A DNA stretch of 64,000 bases from Nocardioidaceae bacterium SCSIO 66511. GTDB taxonomy: Bacteria; Actinomycetota; Actinomycetes; Propionibacteriales; Nocardioidaceae. A program made the translations under genes and the position numbers. The stretch is taken from contig CP095846.1 in the NCBI GenBank assembly GCA_023100825.1, positions 1,178,001 to 1,242,000 on the forward strand, in the 5' to 3' direction. Below the pieces are notes generated by a model. That model did not search any database, had not been told where the DNA came from, and saw only the letters and a program-made list of their open reading frames with translations. This document shows positions 8,785 through 17,937 of this stretch, piece by piece. Position 1 is the stretch's first letter, and every line of letters begins with the position of its first letter.

Positions 8785-10908
8785 TCACTCCGGGGAGGCC
8801 AAGGCGTCGGTGAGCAGGGAGATCAGCGCCTCGAGGTGCAGATCGTCCGACGAGTCGATCTCGTGATCGGAACCGTCGAGCGCTCTCGACGCGAGCCCGG
8901 CCTTGCTGTCCACCAGCTCGGCTATGCGGTTGTCGATCGTCTGGGCCGCGATGATCCGCCACGCGGTGACGGGCTCGGTCTGCCCGATGCGGTGGACGCG
9001 GTCGATCGCCTGGGTCTGCTCGGCATCGGTCCACGAGAGCTCCGCCAATACGACGTTGGACGCGGCCTGCAGGTTGAGGCCGACCCCGGCGGCGGTCAGT
9101 GAGCACACGGCAACGGCGACGTCAGGGTCATCGGCGAATCCTTCGACGCTGCGCTGGCGAGCCGCTCGGCTCTGGCTGCCCCGGATCGACACGTGCTGGA
9201 TGCCGCGCTCGGTGAACAGCTCCTCGGCCCGGTCCATCACGTCGACGTGCTTGGCGAACAGCACGACCTTGCCGACGCTGCGGGCGAGCTGGGCGGCGTA
9301 GTCGGCGGCCGAGTCGGCCTTCGCTTGTCCGATGCGGCGCATCATCGAGAACACGTTCTCATCCGACTCGGCGGCGGCAGCGGCCTTGCGTTCCCGAGTG
9401 GCGACCAGGCGTACGAGCTCGTGGTCGATGCCCTCGGAGGGTAGAGCGGTGTCGTGAGTCTCGAGCGCCTTCTCGTACCTGGCGACGAGTCGTTGGGCGA
9501 GGCGGCGTTCGGTCGCGCGGATCGAGCGGCCTGCCTCGTTGTCGAGCTCGACCGGGATGTCGGCGATCCGGCGAGACGGGATGTCGGCGGCGACTTCGAT
9601 CTTACGGCGTCGCACGATTCCGAGGTCGATCACGCTGGCGCGCGCTGCACGGTAGAAGCCGCGGTCGGCGGGCGTGAGACCGGTGTCGTCCAGTGCGTCC
9701 ATCAGGGCTGCGCGGGGTTTGTCGTTGTCGATCCAGCCGAGGAACTGCCAGATGGCCTTGAAGTCCTCGACGTCGTTGATCAGCGGCGTACCCGTCAGCG
9801 CCATCAGTAGCGGTCGAGCGACCCTGGATCTGATCCGCTCGGACAGCTCGAGTACGTGTTGGGAACGTTGGGAGCTCTTGTTCTTGATGAAGTGCGCCTC
9901 GTCGACGACCATCCCGCGGAAACCGAGGTCTCCGAGCCAGCCGACGTGGCGGTCGAGCACTTCGTAGTTGATGACGACGATGTCGGCGAAGCCGTCGATG
10001 GACTCGCCGCTGCCGTGGATCGCGGTCGCCGGCCGTTTCGGCGTCCACATACCGGCCTCATGCACCCAGTTGGTCTTGACCACGTTGGGCACCACGACGA
10101 GCAACGGGTACGCGTCGGCGGCCCGGGCAGCGAGCAACGCCTGAGCTGTCTTGCCGAGACCCGGCTCATCGGCCAGTAGGAAGGTGCGGTGTCCGTCGGC
10201 GACGGCGGCAACGACTTGCGCCTGGTGGCGCATCAGCTCCCGGCCGCCCGGTGCCTGCAAGGACGTCGGCTCCGGTAGCTCCATGCATGCCGGTGCACCG
10301 TCGCTCGCGGTCTCGAATGCCTTGAACAGCGGACCGAGCAGCTCCCAGCTGTCGAGGCGGTGCGGACCGCGTCTGGTCTGCTCGACGGCGCTGAAGTCCG
10401 GTGTCAGGAACGGGTTTGCGAGCTTGCGCGCGACGACCGCCTGCGGAACCACACGCCGAGGGGGCGCGGCGGTCGGGGACGTGGCCTCGGCGGCGGGGGT
10501 GTCGTCGGTCGTCGGCTCCATACCGGCATCGCGGAGCATCTCGCGGGCGACGTTGCGAGCTTCGTCCGAGACGGTGGCGCTGTCGCCGACCAGCTGCAGG
10601 AGGGTGGCTTCCTTCGCGGCCGCCCGGGCGAGGTTCGCGGCGATGTCCTCGAGCCGGTCGAGCTGCGCTGCGCGGCGGTCCTTGCCCATCGTCTCGTCGG
10701 CCTTGATCCGCGCGCGTGCCTGACGCATCGCCAGCGCGATCGCCTGAACCTTCGTACGCAGACCCGGTGTCACATGCGACTGCTGAACTGCGCGGTCGAC
10801 TTCGCGAACGGCTCGCGCCAGCACGGTGGCGATGCCCTGATCCCGCGATCGATCGCGACGGGGCCCGCGGCGGCGGGTGTCCGACCGTTGTTGCTGTCGT
10901 CGAGCCAC
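8785..10908 (-). CDS. SNF2-family DEAD/DEAH-box helicase
   Basis: A 707-residue ATP-driven double-stranded DNA translocase. Helicase motifs in order: Walker A LADEPGLGKTAQALLAA, Walker B DEAH, motif III LTGTPL, and motif VI QAIDRVHRIGQTEPVTAWRI. The QxxxRxHRxGQ form is typical of the SNF2 family. The region before the ATPase core (first ~200 residues) is basic and Ala/Arg-rich with a possible coiled coil around residues 30-110; I do not recognise a named domain there. The GTG at 10908 is preferred because GAGAGGAG precedes it at a 6-nt spacing. Bacterial members of this type act in RNA polymerase recycling or DNA repair; which applies here is open. Confidence 0.9.
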   Translation of the reverse strand: MARRQQQRSDTRRRGPRRDRSRDQGIATVLARAVREVDRAVQQSHVTPGLRTKVQAIALAMRQARARIKADETMGKDRRAAQLDRLEDIAANLARAAAKEATLLQLVGDSATVSDEARNVAREMLRDAGMEPTTDDTPAAEATSPTAAPPRRVVPQAVVARKLANPFLTPDFSAVEQTRRGPHRLDSWELLGPLFKAFETASDGAPACMELPEPTSLQAPGGRELMRHQAQVVAAVADGHRTFLLADEPGLGKTAQALLAARAADAYPLLVVVPNVVKTNWVHEAGMWTPKRPATAIHGSGESIDGFADIVVINYEVLDRHVGWLGDLGFRGMVVDEAHFIKNKSSQRSQHVLELSERIRSRVARPLLMALTGTPLINDVEDFKAIWQFLGWIDNDKPRAALMDALDDTGLTPADRGFYRAARASVIDLGIVRRRKIEVAADIPSRRIADIPVELDNEAGRSIRATERRLAQRLVARYEKALETHDTALPSEGIDHELVRLVATRERKAAAAAESDENVFSMMRRIGQAKADSAADYAAQLARSVGKVVLFAKHVDVMDRAEELFTERGIQHVSIRGSQSRAARQRSVEGFADDPDVAVAVCSLTAAGVGLNLQAASNVVLAELSWTDAEQTQAIDRVHRIGQTEPVTAWRIIAAQTIDNRIAELVDSKAGLASRALDGSDHEIDSSDDLHLEALISLLTDALASPE

Positions 10909-11242
10909 GACGAACTCCTCTCGTACTGCTGAATGCGACGCAGACCTGACGGGTCGACGTCGCAGGTCGCGAGGCCGCGACACGTTGCGACCTCGGGCCG
11001 GCCGGCGCAGAGTCTGCGGCGGGTCCAACCGGCACCCAGCGGCAGCCAGCAGATCTATGCACGATGGGTGCACAACCGATGGCAACAGACGTCCGGACGA
11101 TATCGCCGGCACCTGATCGGTGGATCTGCCGTGCCACAGGCGCCTTGCAGCTCGCTACATCGTAGCGCGGTGCGACGAGTCGCGGCAGAGGCCCATGCCG
11201 AGTGTCTGCGTTGCGACCGTACGGCGGCCTCGTACGCGGGTC
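10909..11242. other. Intergenic region between pyc and the SNF2 gene
   Basis: This 334-bp stretch follows the pyc stop and precedes the SNF2 start, both genes being on the minus strand. It should hold the pyc terminator and the SNF2 promoter. I see one weak 7-bp inverted repeat (AGGTCGC at 10964-10970 with GCGACCT at 10987-10993), no tRNA and no convincing open frame. The ribosome-binding site GAGAGGAG of the SNF2 gene occupies its left end. Confidence 0.5.
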
Positions 11243-14200
11243 TCAGCGCAGGGTGAGGAGGAGGTCGCCGCCCTCTGCCTGGCGGCTCGAGCCGATCGCG
11301 AGCCGCTCGACGATGCCGGAGGTCGGCGTCGTGATCGTCGCCTCCATCTTCATCGCCTCGATGGTGGCGACTGCCTGGCCGGCTTCGACCTCGTCGCCCG
11401 CAACCACCGTCGGGGTGACGACGCCGGCGAACGGAACTCCCACCTGCTTGGGATCGGACGCATCCGCCTTCTCGGCTGCCGTGTCGTCGACCGCGACCGA
11501 ACGGTCCCGTACCGTCACGGGCCGGAGCTGGCCGTTGAGCGTGCACATGACCGTACGAAGACCGCGTTCGTCGGCATCGCTGACGGCCTGTAGTCCCAGG
11601 ATGAGCGTCTTGCCCTCCTCGATCTCGACCTCGGAGTCGTGTTCCGGATCGAGGCCGTACCAGAAGTCCGCACTCGGCACGACCGAAAGGTCGCCGTACT
11701 CGTCTCGCGCACGTTCGAAGTCGTCCGTCGGACCGGGGAACAGCAGCCGGTTGAGGGTGCCCCGGCGGTCGGACTTCAACCCGTCGCGCTCGTCTGCGCT
11801 GAGCTCGGCCGCCGGCGCCTTGTGCGTACGCCCGGCAAGTGCGCGCGTCCGGAACGGCTCGGGCCAGCCGCCCGGCGGATCGCCGAGATCGCCGGACAGG
11901 AACCCGATCACCGAATCGGGTACGTCGAACTTGCCGGGATCGGCGGCGAAGTCGTCGGGGTCCGCCCCGACCGCGACGAGGTGCAGGGCGAGGTCGCCGA
12001 CCACCTTGCTCGACGGGGTCACCTTGACGACGTTGCCGAGGATGTCGTTCGCGGCGGCGTACATGTCCTCGATCTGCTCGAACTTCTCGCCGAGTCCGAG
12101 GGCGATCGCCTGCTGACGCAGGTTCGACAGCTGTCCGCCGGGGATCTCATGGGTGTACACGCGTCCCGTCGGAGCGGGTAGCCCGGCCTCGAAGGGGGCG
12201 TACAGGCGACGGGTGGCCTCCCAGTACGGCTCCAGGTCGTTGACGGCGTCGAGGTCGAGGCCGGTCTCACGCGAGCCGTGGTCGGTGCCCGCGACGAGCG
12301 CCGAAAGCGGCGGCTGCGACGTCGTGCCGGAGACGGCGGCGTTCGTGGCGTCGACCGCATCGACTCCGGCGTCGATCGCCGCCAGCAGGGTGGCGAGCTG
12401 GCCACCGGCCGTGTCATGGGTGTGTAGATGGACCGGCAGGTCGAAGCGGTCGCGCAGCGCGCCGACGAGAGTTCGCGCGGCCGGGGCGCGCAGCAGGCCC
12501 GCCATGTCCTTGATGGCCAGGATGTGCGCACCGGCATCGACGATGCGCTCGGCAAGGTCGAGATAGTAGTCGAGCGTGTACAACGACTCGTTCGGATCGC
12601 TCAAGTCACCGGTGTAGCAGAGCGCAACCTCGGCGACCGTCGTCTCAGTGGCGCGTACAGCCTCGATCGCGGGCCGCATCTGTTCGACGTCGTTGAGTGC
12701 GTCGAAGATCCGGAACACGTCGATGCCGGTTTCGGCCGCCTCGGTGACGAACGCGTCCGTGACCTCGGTCGGGTACGGCGTGTAGCCGACCGTGTTGCGG
12801 CCGCGCAGCAGCATCTGCAGGCAGATGTTGGGTACGGCTGCGCGCAGGGCGGCGAGGCGCTCCCAAGGGTCCTCGTGCAGGAACCGCAGCGCCACGTCGT
12901 ACGTCGCGCCGCCCCACGCCTCGAGCGACCAGAGCTGCGGGGTGGTCCGCGCGACGTACGGTGCGACACCGAGCAGGTCGGAGGTGCGTACGCGGGTCGC
13001 GAGCAGCGACTGGTGCGCGTCGCGGAAGGTCGTGTCGGTGACGGCGATGTCGTTCTGCGCGCGGAGTCGCCGGGCGAACTCCGCCGGTCCGACGTCACGT
13101 AGCAGCTGGCGCGTACCCGCCCGCGGCTCTGCGGAGAGGTCGCAGTCGGGCAGCTTGCCGGTCGGGTCGATGCTGACCGGGCGTACGCCGTTGGGCCGGT
13201 TGACGGTCGTATCGGCGAGGTAGCGCAGTAGTCGCGTGCCGCGGTCGGCGGAGCGTACCTGCGTCAGGAGCTGCGGATTCTCATCGATGAAGGCGGTCGT
13301 CAGGCGACCGGCCTTGAAGTCGGGGTTGCCGAGTAGCGCGAGTAGGAAGGAGATGTTCGTTGCGACTCCGCGGATGCGGAACTCCGCGACCGCACGCTCG
13401 GCGCGTTCGACGGCCGCCGGGAAGTCGCGACCGCGGCACGTCAGCTTGGTGAGCATCGAATCGAAGTGGGCGCTCACTTCGGCGCCGGTGTAGGTCGTAC
13501 CGCCGTCCAGGCGTACGCCTGCGCCGCCGGGGGAGCGGTACGTCGTGATGCGGCCGGTGTCGGGCCGGAAGTCGTTGGCGGGGTCCTCGGTAGTGATGCG
13601 GCACTGGAGCGCGGCGCCGCGGGTGCGGATCTTGTCTTGGGTCAGGTCGAGATCCGCGAGCGTCTCGCCGGCGGCGATCCGCAACTGTGCCTGGACGAGG
13701 TCGACGTCGGTGATCTCCTCGGTGACCGTGTGCTCGACCTGGATTCGCGGGTTCATCTCGATGAAGACGTACGAGCCGTCGGGCGAGACGAGGAACTCCA
13801 CGGTTCCTGCGCAGGTGTAGTTGATCGCCTTCGCGAATCGCACGGCATCGGCACAGATGCGATCTCGCAACTCGGGATCGAGGTTCGGTGCCGGCGCGAT
13901 CTCCACGACCTTCTGGTGCCGTCGCTGCACGGAGCAGTCGCGCTCGTACAGATGCACGGTCTCACCGGTGGCGTCGGCGAGGATCTGCACCTCGATGTGT
14001 CGCGGGTCGACGACTGCTTGCTCGATGAAAACCGTCGGGTCGCCGAACGCGCCCTCGGCCTCGCGCATCGCGGCCTCGATCGCCGGGCGAAGCTCGGGGG
14101 CCGTCTCGACTCGGCGCATCCCGCGCCCGCCGCCTCCGGCGACCGCCTTCACGAACAGCGGGTACGAAAGGGAATCTGAGGCCTCGACCAGCTCGTCGAC

Positions 14201-14620
14201 ATCGGTACTCGGGGGCACCGAGCCGAGGGTCGGAACGCCCGCCTCCTTTGCGGCGGCGATCGCTCGCGCCTTGTTTCCCGTCAGCCGTAGTACGTCGACG
14301 CTCGGGCCGATGAAGGTGATACCGGCGTCGGCGCATGCCTTGGCGAGAGCGGGGTTCTCGCTCAGGAAGCCGTAGCCCGGGTACACGGCGTCGGCTCCGG
14401 CGGCAACGGCGGTCGCCACGATCCCTTCGGGATCGAGGTACGCGCGTACCGCATGGCCGCGTTCGCCGATCTCGTACGCCTCGTCGGCCTTGAGCCGGTG
14501 CTCGGAGCCGCGGTCTTCGTACGGGAAGACCGCGACAGTGCGTGCGTCGAGCTCATAGGCCGCGCGGAACGCGCGGATCGCGATCTCACCGCGGTTTGCG
14601 ACCAGGACCTTGGAGAACAT
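11243..14620 (-). CDS. pyc: Pyruvate carboxylase
   Basis: A 1125-residue, single-chain biotin enzyme that carboxylates pyruvate to oxaloacetate (anaplerosis). Domains in order: biotin carboxylase, about 1-450 (ANRGEIAIR, the ATP-grasp glycine-rich AGGGGRGMR, and FIEMNPRIQVEHTVTE); carboxyltransferase TIM barrel, about 530-800 (TDTTFRDAHQSLLATR with metal ligands, and the HLHTHDTAG histidines); central allosteric/PC domain; and C-terminal biotinyl domain with the biotin lysine in EAMKMEATI. Length matches full-size alpha4 pyruvate carboxylases. The ATG at 14620 lies 6 nt after a TAGCCT box. It is separated from the upstream minus-strand membrane-protein operon by a palindromic element and probably has its own promoter. 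BirA at 37763 would biotinylate it. Confidence 0.97.
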   Translation of the reverse strand: MFSKVLVANRGEIAIRAFRAAYELDARTVAVFPYEDRGSEHRLKADEAYEIGERGHAVRAYLDPEGIVATAVAAGADAVYPGYGFLSENPALAKACADAGITFIGPSVDVLRLTGNKARAIAAAKEAGVPTLGSVPPSTDVDELVEASDSLSYPLFVKAVAGGGGRGMRRVETAPELRPAIEAAMREAEGAFGDPTVFIEQAVVDPRHIEVQILADATGETVHLYERDCSVQRRHQKVVEIAPAPNLDPELRDRICADAVRFAKAINYTCAGTVEFLVSPDGSYVFIEMNPRIQVEHTVTEEITDVDLVQAQLRIAAGETLADLDLTQDKIRTRGAALQCRITTEDPANDFRPDTGRITTYRSPGGAGVRLDGGTTYTGAEVSAHFDSMLTKLTCRGRDFPAAVERAERAVAEFRIRGVATNISFLLALLGNPDFKAGRLTTAFIDENPQLLTQVRSADRGTRLLRYLADTTVNRPNGVRPVSIDPTGKLPDCDLSAEPRAGTRQLLRDVGPAEFARRLRAQNDIAVTDTTFRDAHQSLLATRVRTSDLLGVAPYVARTTPQLWSLEAWGGATYDVALRFLHEDPWERLAALRAAVPNICLQMLLRGRNTVGYTPYPTEVTDAFVTEAAETGIDVFRIFDALNDVEQMRPAIEAVRATETTVAEVALCYTGDLSDPNESLYTLDYYLDLAERIVDAGAHILAIKDMAGLLRAPAARTLVGALRDRFDLPVHLHTHDTAGGQLATLLAAIDAGVDAVDATNAAVSGTTSQPPLSALVAGTDHGSRETGLDLDAVNDLEPYWEATRRLYAPFEAGLPAPTGRVYTHEIPGGQLSNLRQQAIALGLGEKFEQIEDMYAAANDILGNVVKVTPSSKVVGDLALHLVAVGADPDDFAADPGKFDVPDSVIGFLSGDLGDPPGGWPEPFRTRALAGRTHKAPAAELSADERDGLKSDRRGTLNRLLFPGPTDDFERARDEYGDLSVVPSADFWYGLDPEHDSEVEIEEGKTLILGLQAVSDADERGLRTVMCTLNGQLRPVTVRDRSVAVDDTAAEKADASDPKQVGVPFAGVVTPTVVAGDEVEAGQAVATIEAMKMEATITTPTSGIVERLAIGSSRQAEGGDLLLTLR

Positions 14621-14626
14621 GCGCCG

Positions 14627-14632
14627 AGGCTA
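14627..14632 (-). promoter_or_regulatory. Candidate -10 box of pyc
   Basis: TAGCCT on the minus strand, 6 nt upstream of the pyc ATG; no ribosome-binding site is seen. Confidence 0.45.
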
Positions 14633-14684
14633 TCTGGCGGGTCCGATCCGCGGGATGTTCGGTCTCGCTTCCTGGGACCGCCTC

Positions 14685-14747
14685 GCTGACTCGTCGATCC
14701 CGCAGATCGAGACTGACGAGTCAGCAGTGCAGGAGCGACGAGTCAGC
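14685..14747. repeat. CGCTGACTCGTC palindromic element at the end of the 14743 gene
   Basis: GCTGACTCGTC (14685-14695) is followed by two inverted copies, GACGAGTCAGC at 14715-14725 and 14737-14747. The last copy contains the TGA stop of the 14743 gene. The arms can form two alternative 11-bp hairpins downstream of that gene, so it may act as a terminator. The same sequence recurs near 51455-51493. Confidence 0.6.
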
Positions 14748-15984
14748 GGGCGGCGCGGCGTCCTTTCAGTCGCCCGATCAGGTCGAGTTCAAGGGAGCCA
14801 TACCCGGTACTCGTCCACGGTTCGATCTCCAGAGCGAAGTAGTGCCGCGGCCGGCCGTCGTACGGGAAGTCGAGCACATCGTCGGGCATGTGACCCGCGC
14901 CGATCGCATCGGCGCAGGCGGCGCAGGCGGGTACGTCCACCCCGGCGGCCACACCGCGCCAGCTGACCGTACGCACGGCGTCACCGTGCAGCGGGTTCAG
15001 GTAGCACCGTGGTGTCGGCTCCCAGTCGCGACCGGCGATCGCTGCGTCGAGTGCCGACTCGCCGCGAGCCGTGAGCACGATGACTCCGACAGTGTCGGCA
15101 GAGGAATGCGGACCGTCGAGCAGCCTTCGCGCGATTGTGTGGTGCTCGACGGCTTGTTGCCAGGAGTCGTGTGTCTGCAGGGATGTCGTCGACTCGATGC
15201 GCTGCCCGAGTGCGGTGAGCTCGCGGCGCGCCCGCTTCTCCCGGCGCCGACGCTCGGCCACTGGAATACCCGGCAGCGACGGCAACCACCCGGGCAGTCG
15301 GGAAGGGCTCCCGGACCGGCGTGCACGGCGCAGCAGCCACCCGACGCCGACGGCCGCGAGAGCGAGCACCACGATGATTCCGATACCCAACGTGATGCCG
15401 GCGGCGCCGCTGTCCTCAGTCGTGCTCGACGGCTGACCGGACGGCTCGGCCGCCGGAGTCGACGTCTTCGGCGGCGCGGTCTGCTCACCCGACGCGTTGC
15501 TACCCTGCTCGCGACTGCCGTTCTGCCCGGCGTCACGGTCGGGCTTGTTGAGTCGCTTGTACACCTTGCGCGCTTTGCCCCCGGCAGTCAGGCGCGCGGT
15601 GTCGACGACCTGCTGCGCGATGTCCTTCGGGCTACGCAGCCTGGCCGACTCCGTTGCGTAGAAGGGGGTCTGAACCTTGCCGAAGGAGTACCCAACGACC
15701 CGAAGACCGCTGCCGCTTCCGTCGACGCCGATGTACGTGCCGCGGGTTGCGACGTCCTTGCGTATCGATGCGAACAGCGCCTCGATGTCGCCCTTGAACC
15801 GGGGATGGTTGCCGGGGACCTTGATCAACGCGACTTTGACCGGCGGGCGATGACCGGCGACCGCCTTCTCGAGGCGTCGCTCGACCCGCGAGTTGAACTT
15901 GTCGCGCAGGCCAGGGGAGATCCAGACCCCGTCCTGGTTCAGCTGGTGTTTGATCCGCTTCAGGGTCTTGTCGTTGATCCTCAA
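14743..15984 (-). CDS. Paralogous membrane protein 4: N-terminal sensor-like domain, one helix, Cx5H/CxxC domain
   Basis: A 413-residue protein that I cannot assign to a named family. Residues about 1-150 form an alpha/beta domain opening DGVWISPGLR. A Gly/Ser/Pro/Thr-rich linker leads to one transmembrane helix (about 193-216) followed by RRARR, so by the positive-inside rule the C-terminus is cytoplasmic. The C-terminal domain carries CYLNPLHG (near 325), VPACAAC (near 352) and EPWTSTGYGSLELDLIGRL. It is homologous to the 16190, 17302 and 17934 genes. The TTG at 15984 is preferred because it aligns with the start of the 16190 protein (both read LKRI...DGVW.SP) and GAGG precedes it. There is no signal peptide, although the N-terminal domain seems to lie outside. 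Confidence 0.8.
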   Translation of the reverse strand: MRINDKTLKRIKHQLNQDGVWISPGLRDKFNSRVERRLEKAVAGHRPPVKVALIKVPGNHPRFKGDIEALFASIRKDVATRGTYIGVDGSGSGLRVVGYSFGKVQTPFYATESARLRSPKDIAQQVVDTARLTAGGKARKVYKRLNKPDRDAGQNGSREQGSNASGEQTAPPKTSTPAAEPSGQPSSTTEDSGAAGITLGIGIIVVLALAAVGVGWLLRRARRSGSPSRLPGWLPSLPGIPVAERRRREKRARRELTALGQRIESTTSLQTHDSWQQAVEHHTIARRLLDGPHSSADTVGVIVLTARGESALDAAIAGRDWEPTPRCYLNPLHGDAVRTVSWRGVAAGVDVPACAACADAIGAGHMPDDVLDFPYDGRPRHYFALEIEPWTSTGYGSLELDLIGRLKGRRAAR

Positions 15985-16189
15985 CCGCGCCTCACCGAGG
16001 CTCGGTTGACGAGGCGGCGTACGGGCCGCTGAGCGGTGACGGTGTCACCGAAGGTGTGTTCTGCCGACATCGGACGGTGGCTCAATCCTTGCTCACACGC
16101 GTGGCGTGCCACCGAGCTGGCTACACCGGGGTTTGGGTCGAGTGCCGTGATCGTATCGGATGAGATCACAGCGAGTGATCGTCCCTCCG

Positions 16190-17305
16190 TTATCGTTCGC
16201 GAAGTCGGCCGATGAGGTCCGCGTCGAGCGCTCCGTACCCGGTGCCGCTCCAGGGCTCCAAGTCGAGCGAGAAGTAGTGCCGGGGAGTGCCGTCGTCGAC
16301 GAAGTCGAGAATGTCGGTAGGCGTTGCCCCGGTGCTGAGTGCGTCAGCACAGGCCGCACAACACGGCACGTCGACGCCGTCGTCTCCGCCCCATACCGCC
16401 GAACGGACGGCCGCTCCGTGCATCGGGTTGAAGTAGCACGTTCGCGCGGGCGACCACTCACTGCCGGCGAGCGCCGCGTCGAGTGCGTCGTTGCCACGTT
16501 CGACGAGCACGATCACGCCGACCACATCGGCCGGTGCGGTCGAGCCGTCGAACGTACGCCGGGCGAGTTCGTAATGATCGAGCGTCGCCTGCCAGGCGTC
16601 GCTCGCGTCGGTCATGGTCGCCGCGTCGATGCGTTCGCCGAGGCGAAGGAGTCCGTCCTTCGCCTGTTTGGCGCGTTGGAGCCTCTCCGCTTCACGCACC
16701 GTTGACATGACGTTCGTCGGAAGGGCGAAGCCCTCCTTCTCGCGGCGCAGACGCCTTCGAACGCGTACGAAGAGGACGATGCCGACCACGACGACGAGTG
16801 CGGCGATCACGAACCCGATGACAACGCCGGTGCTCAGCTCTGAGTCGTCTGACTGCGGCTGAGTGCCGACGGCTCCGGACTCCTCCAGCCGGTTGTACAC
16901 CTCGAGGGCGTTGCCGTCGTCGATCAGACCGATGGCGTCGACGACCTGGTCGGCCAGATCGTCGGGATGCCTGGCTTCGGCCGCCTGTGCGGCGTAGAAG
17001 TCATCGTCGCCGCCGACCACCGTCACGGCCGGCTTCTCGTAGTTCTCCATCCCGATGAACGTGCCCTGCAGGCCTGTGTCGTCGCCGACGATGGTGAACA
17101 ACGATTCGACGTCGCCGTGGAACATCGGGTCGTCGTACGGTACGTCGACCATGGCGACGTACACGTCTTCCTTCGCCTCGTCGACGGCCTTCACGATCCG
17201 CTGCTCGTCTGCCTTGGAGATGTCGGACCGCAGATCGGGTGACACCCAGACACCGTCGTCCTGCAGCGCCTTCTCGATGCGCTTCAGCGGCACCTCGTCG
17301 CTCAT
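16190..17305 (-). CDS. Paralogous membrane protein 3: sensor-like domain, one helix, Cx5H/CxxC domain
   Basis: A 371-residue protein of unknown function. The N-terminal domain (about 1-150) opens DGVWVSPDLR and is rich in Asp/Glu. One helix (about 157-180) is followed by RVRRRLRREK, putting the C-terminal half in the cytoplasm. A helical segment (about 200-250) precedes the conserved domain with CYFNPMHG near 288, VPCCAAC near 316 and RHYFSLDLEPWSGTGYG. The Cys/His spacing looks like a metal site, which is inference. The ATG overlaps the stop of the 17302 gene by 4 nt (ATGA), fixing the start and implying translational coupling. Like the 14743 protein, it lacks a signal peptide. A 205-bp gap separates the two. 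Confidence 0.82.
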   Translation of the reverse strand: MSDEVPLKRIEKALQDDGVWVSPDLRSDISKADEQRIVKAVDEAKEDVYVAMVDVPYDDPMFHGDVESLFTIVGDDTGLQGTFIGMENYEKPAVTVVGGDDDFYAAQAAEARHPDDLADQVVDAIGLIDDGNALEVYNRLEESGAVGTQPQSDDSELSTGVVIGFVIAALVVVVGIVLFVRVRRRLRREKEGFALPTNVMSTVREAERLQRAKQAKDGLLRLGERIDAATMTDASDAWQATLDHYELARRTFDGSTAPADVVGVIVLVERGNDALDAALAGSEWSPARTCYFNPMHGAAVRSAVWGGDDGVDVPCCAACADALSTGATPTDILDFVDDGTPRHYFSLDLEPWSGTGYGALDADLIGRLRER

Positions 17306-17937
17306 GCCGGCCTCCGGGAGGGGAATGCAATCAAGACGGTGAGCAACACGATGAGGTAGCCGCCTCCCGCGAACAACACCCCGGCGGCGATTCCGCCGCC
17401 CGGCCCACCCCAGTGGTCGGACGCTTCGACCGGCGGCTCTTCGGGCGACTGTGCGACCGCAGCGGCGTACCTCTTCAGCGCGATGTGGTCACGGCCGAGC
17501 AGTGTGTCGCGGTCGATGTAGTCGAATCCGACGCCGCGGCTCGTCTCGCTCGCCTGCAGGCGTTCGTCGACCACGGCGTACAGGCCGTCATCGCCGATGT
17601 GGTCGGCGATGATGTCGACGGCGTTGTAGTTCTGGTAGTAGCCGGCGCTTGTCGTGTTCGTCAGGTACGCGAGGTAGAACGGCTGGTCGGCCGACTCGAC
17701 GGCCTTCTGGATGCGGTCGACCTGGCGGTCGGTGAGCCGGTCGCGGAGTTCGGGCGCCACGTAGAAGGAGTCCTGCTCGAGCCCGTCGATTGCGGACGCG
17801 AGCCGGTCGCCGGGGTCGATGTCCGCCGCGGACGCCTGCTCGACCGGTTTGTTCGACAGGACGAACGCCGCGATCGCGGCCACGACGAGTGCGGCGATCG
17901 CGGAGAGTCCCCACGCGGGTTGCCAGCTCAGCTTCAT
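17302..17937 (-). CDS. Paralogous membrane protein 2: sensor-like domain between two helices, no cytoplasmic domain
   Basis: A 211-residue member of the same family, reduced to the extracytoplasmic part. An N-terminal helix (about 9-27, signal-anchor-like) is followed by the domain that opens DSFYVAPELRDRL and continues with LYAVVDERLQ. A Gly-rich stretch and a second helix (about 183-205) end in a short basic tail FPSRRPA. The Cx5H/CxxC domain of its neighbours is missing, and the stop codon is intact, so this looks like a natural short form, not a truncation. It overlaps both neighbours by ATGA (17934-17937 and 17302-17305), placing it firmly inside the operon. A role as partner or modulator of the longer paralogues is a guess. 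Confidence 0.82.
   Translation of the reverse strand: MKLSWQPAWGLSAIAALVVAAIAAFVLSNKPVEQASAADIDPGDRLASAIDGLEQDSFYVAPELRDRLTDRQVDRIQKAVESADQPFYLAYLTNTTSAGYYQNYNAVDIIADHIGDDGLYAVVDERLQASETSRGVGFDYIDRDTLLGRDHIALKRYAAAVAQSPEEPPVEASDHWGGPGGGIAAGVLFAGGGYLIVLLTVLIAFPSRRPA

Noticed and set aside
10909-11242. tRNA or small RNA gene in the pyc-SNF2 gap
   Set aside because: No cloverleaf, T-loop motif or strong terminator; only one weak 7-bp inverted repeat.
15981-16169. 62-codon minus-strand open frame in the gap between two paralogous membrane-protein genes, its TGA overlapping the TTG of the 14743 gene
   Set aside because: No ribosome-binding site, no hydrophobic or family similarity, and composition like non-coding GC-rich DNA; the overlap is probably chance. 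A leader peptide cannot be fully excluded.
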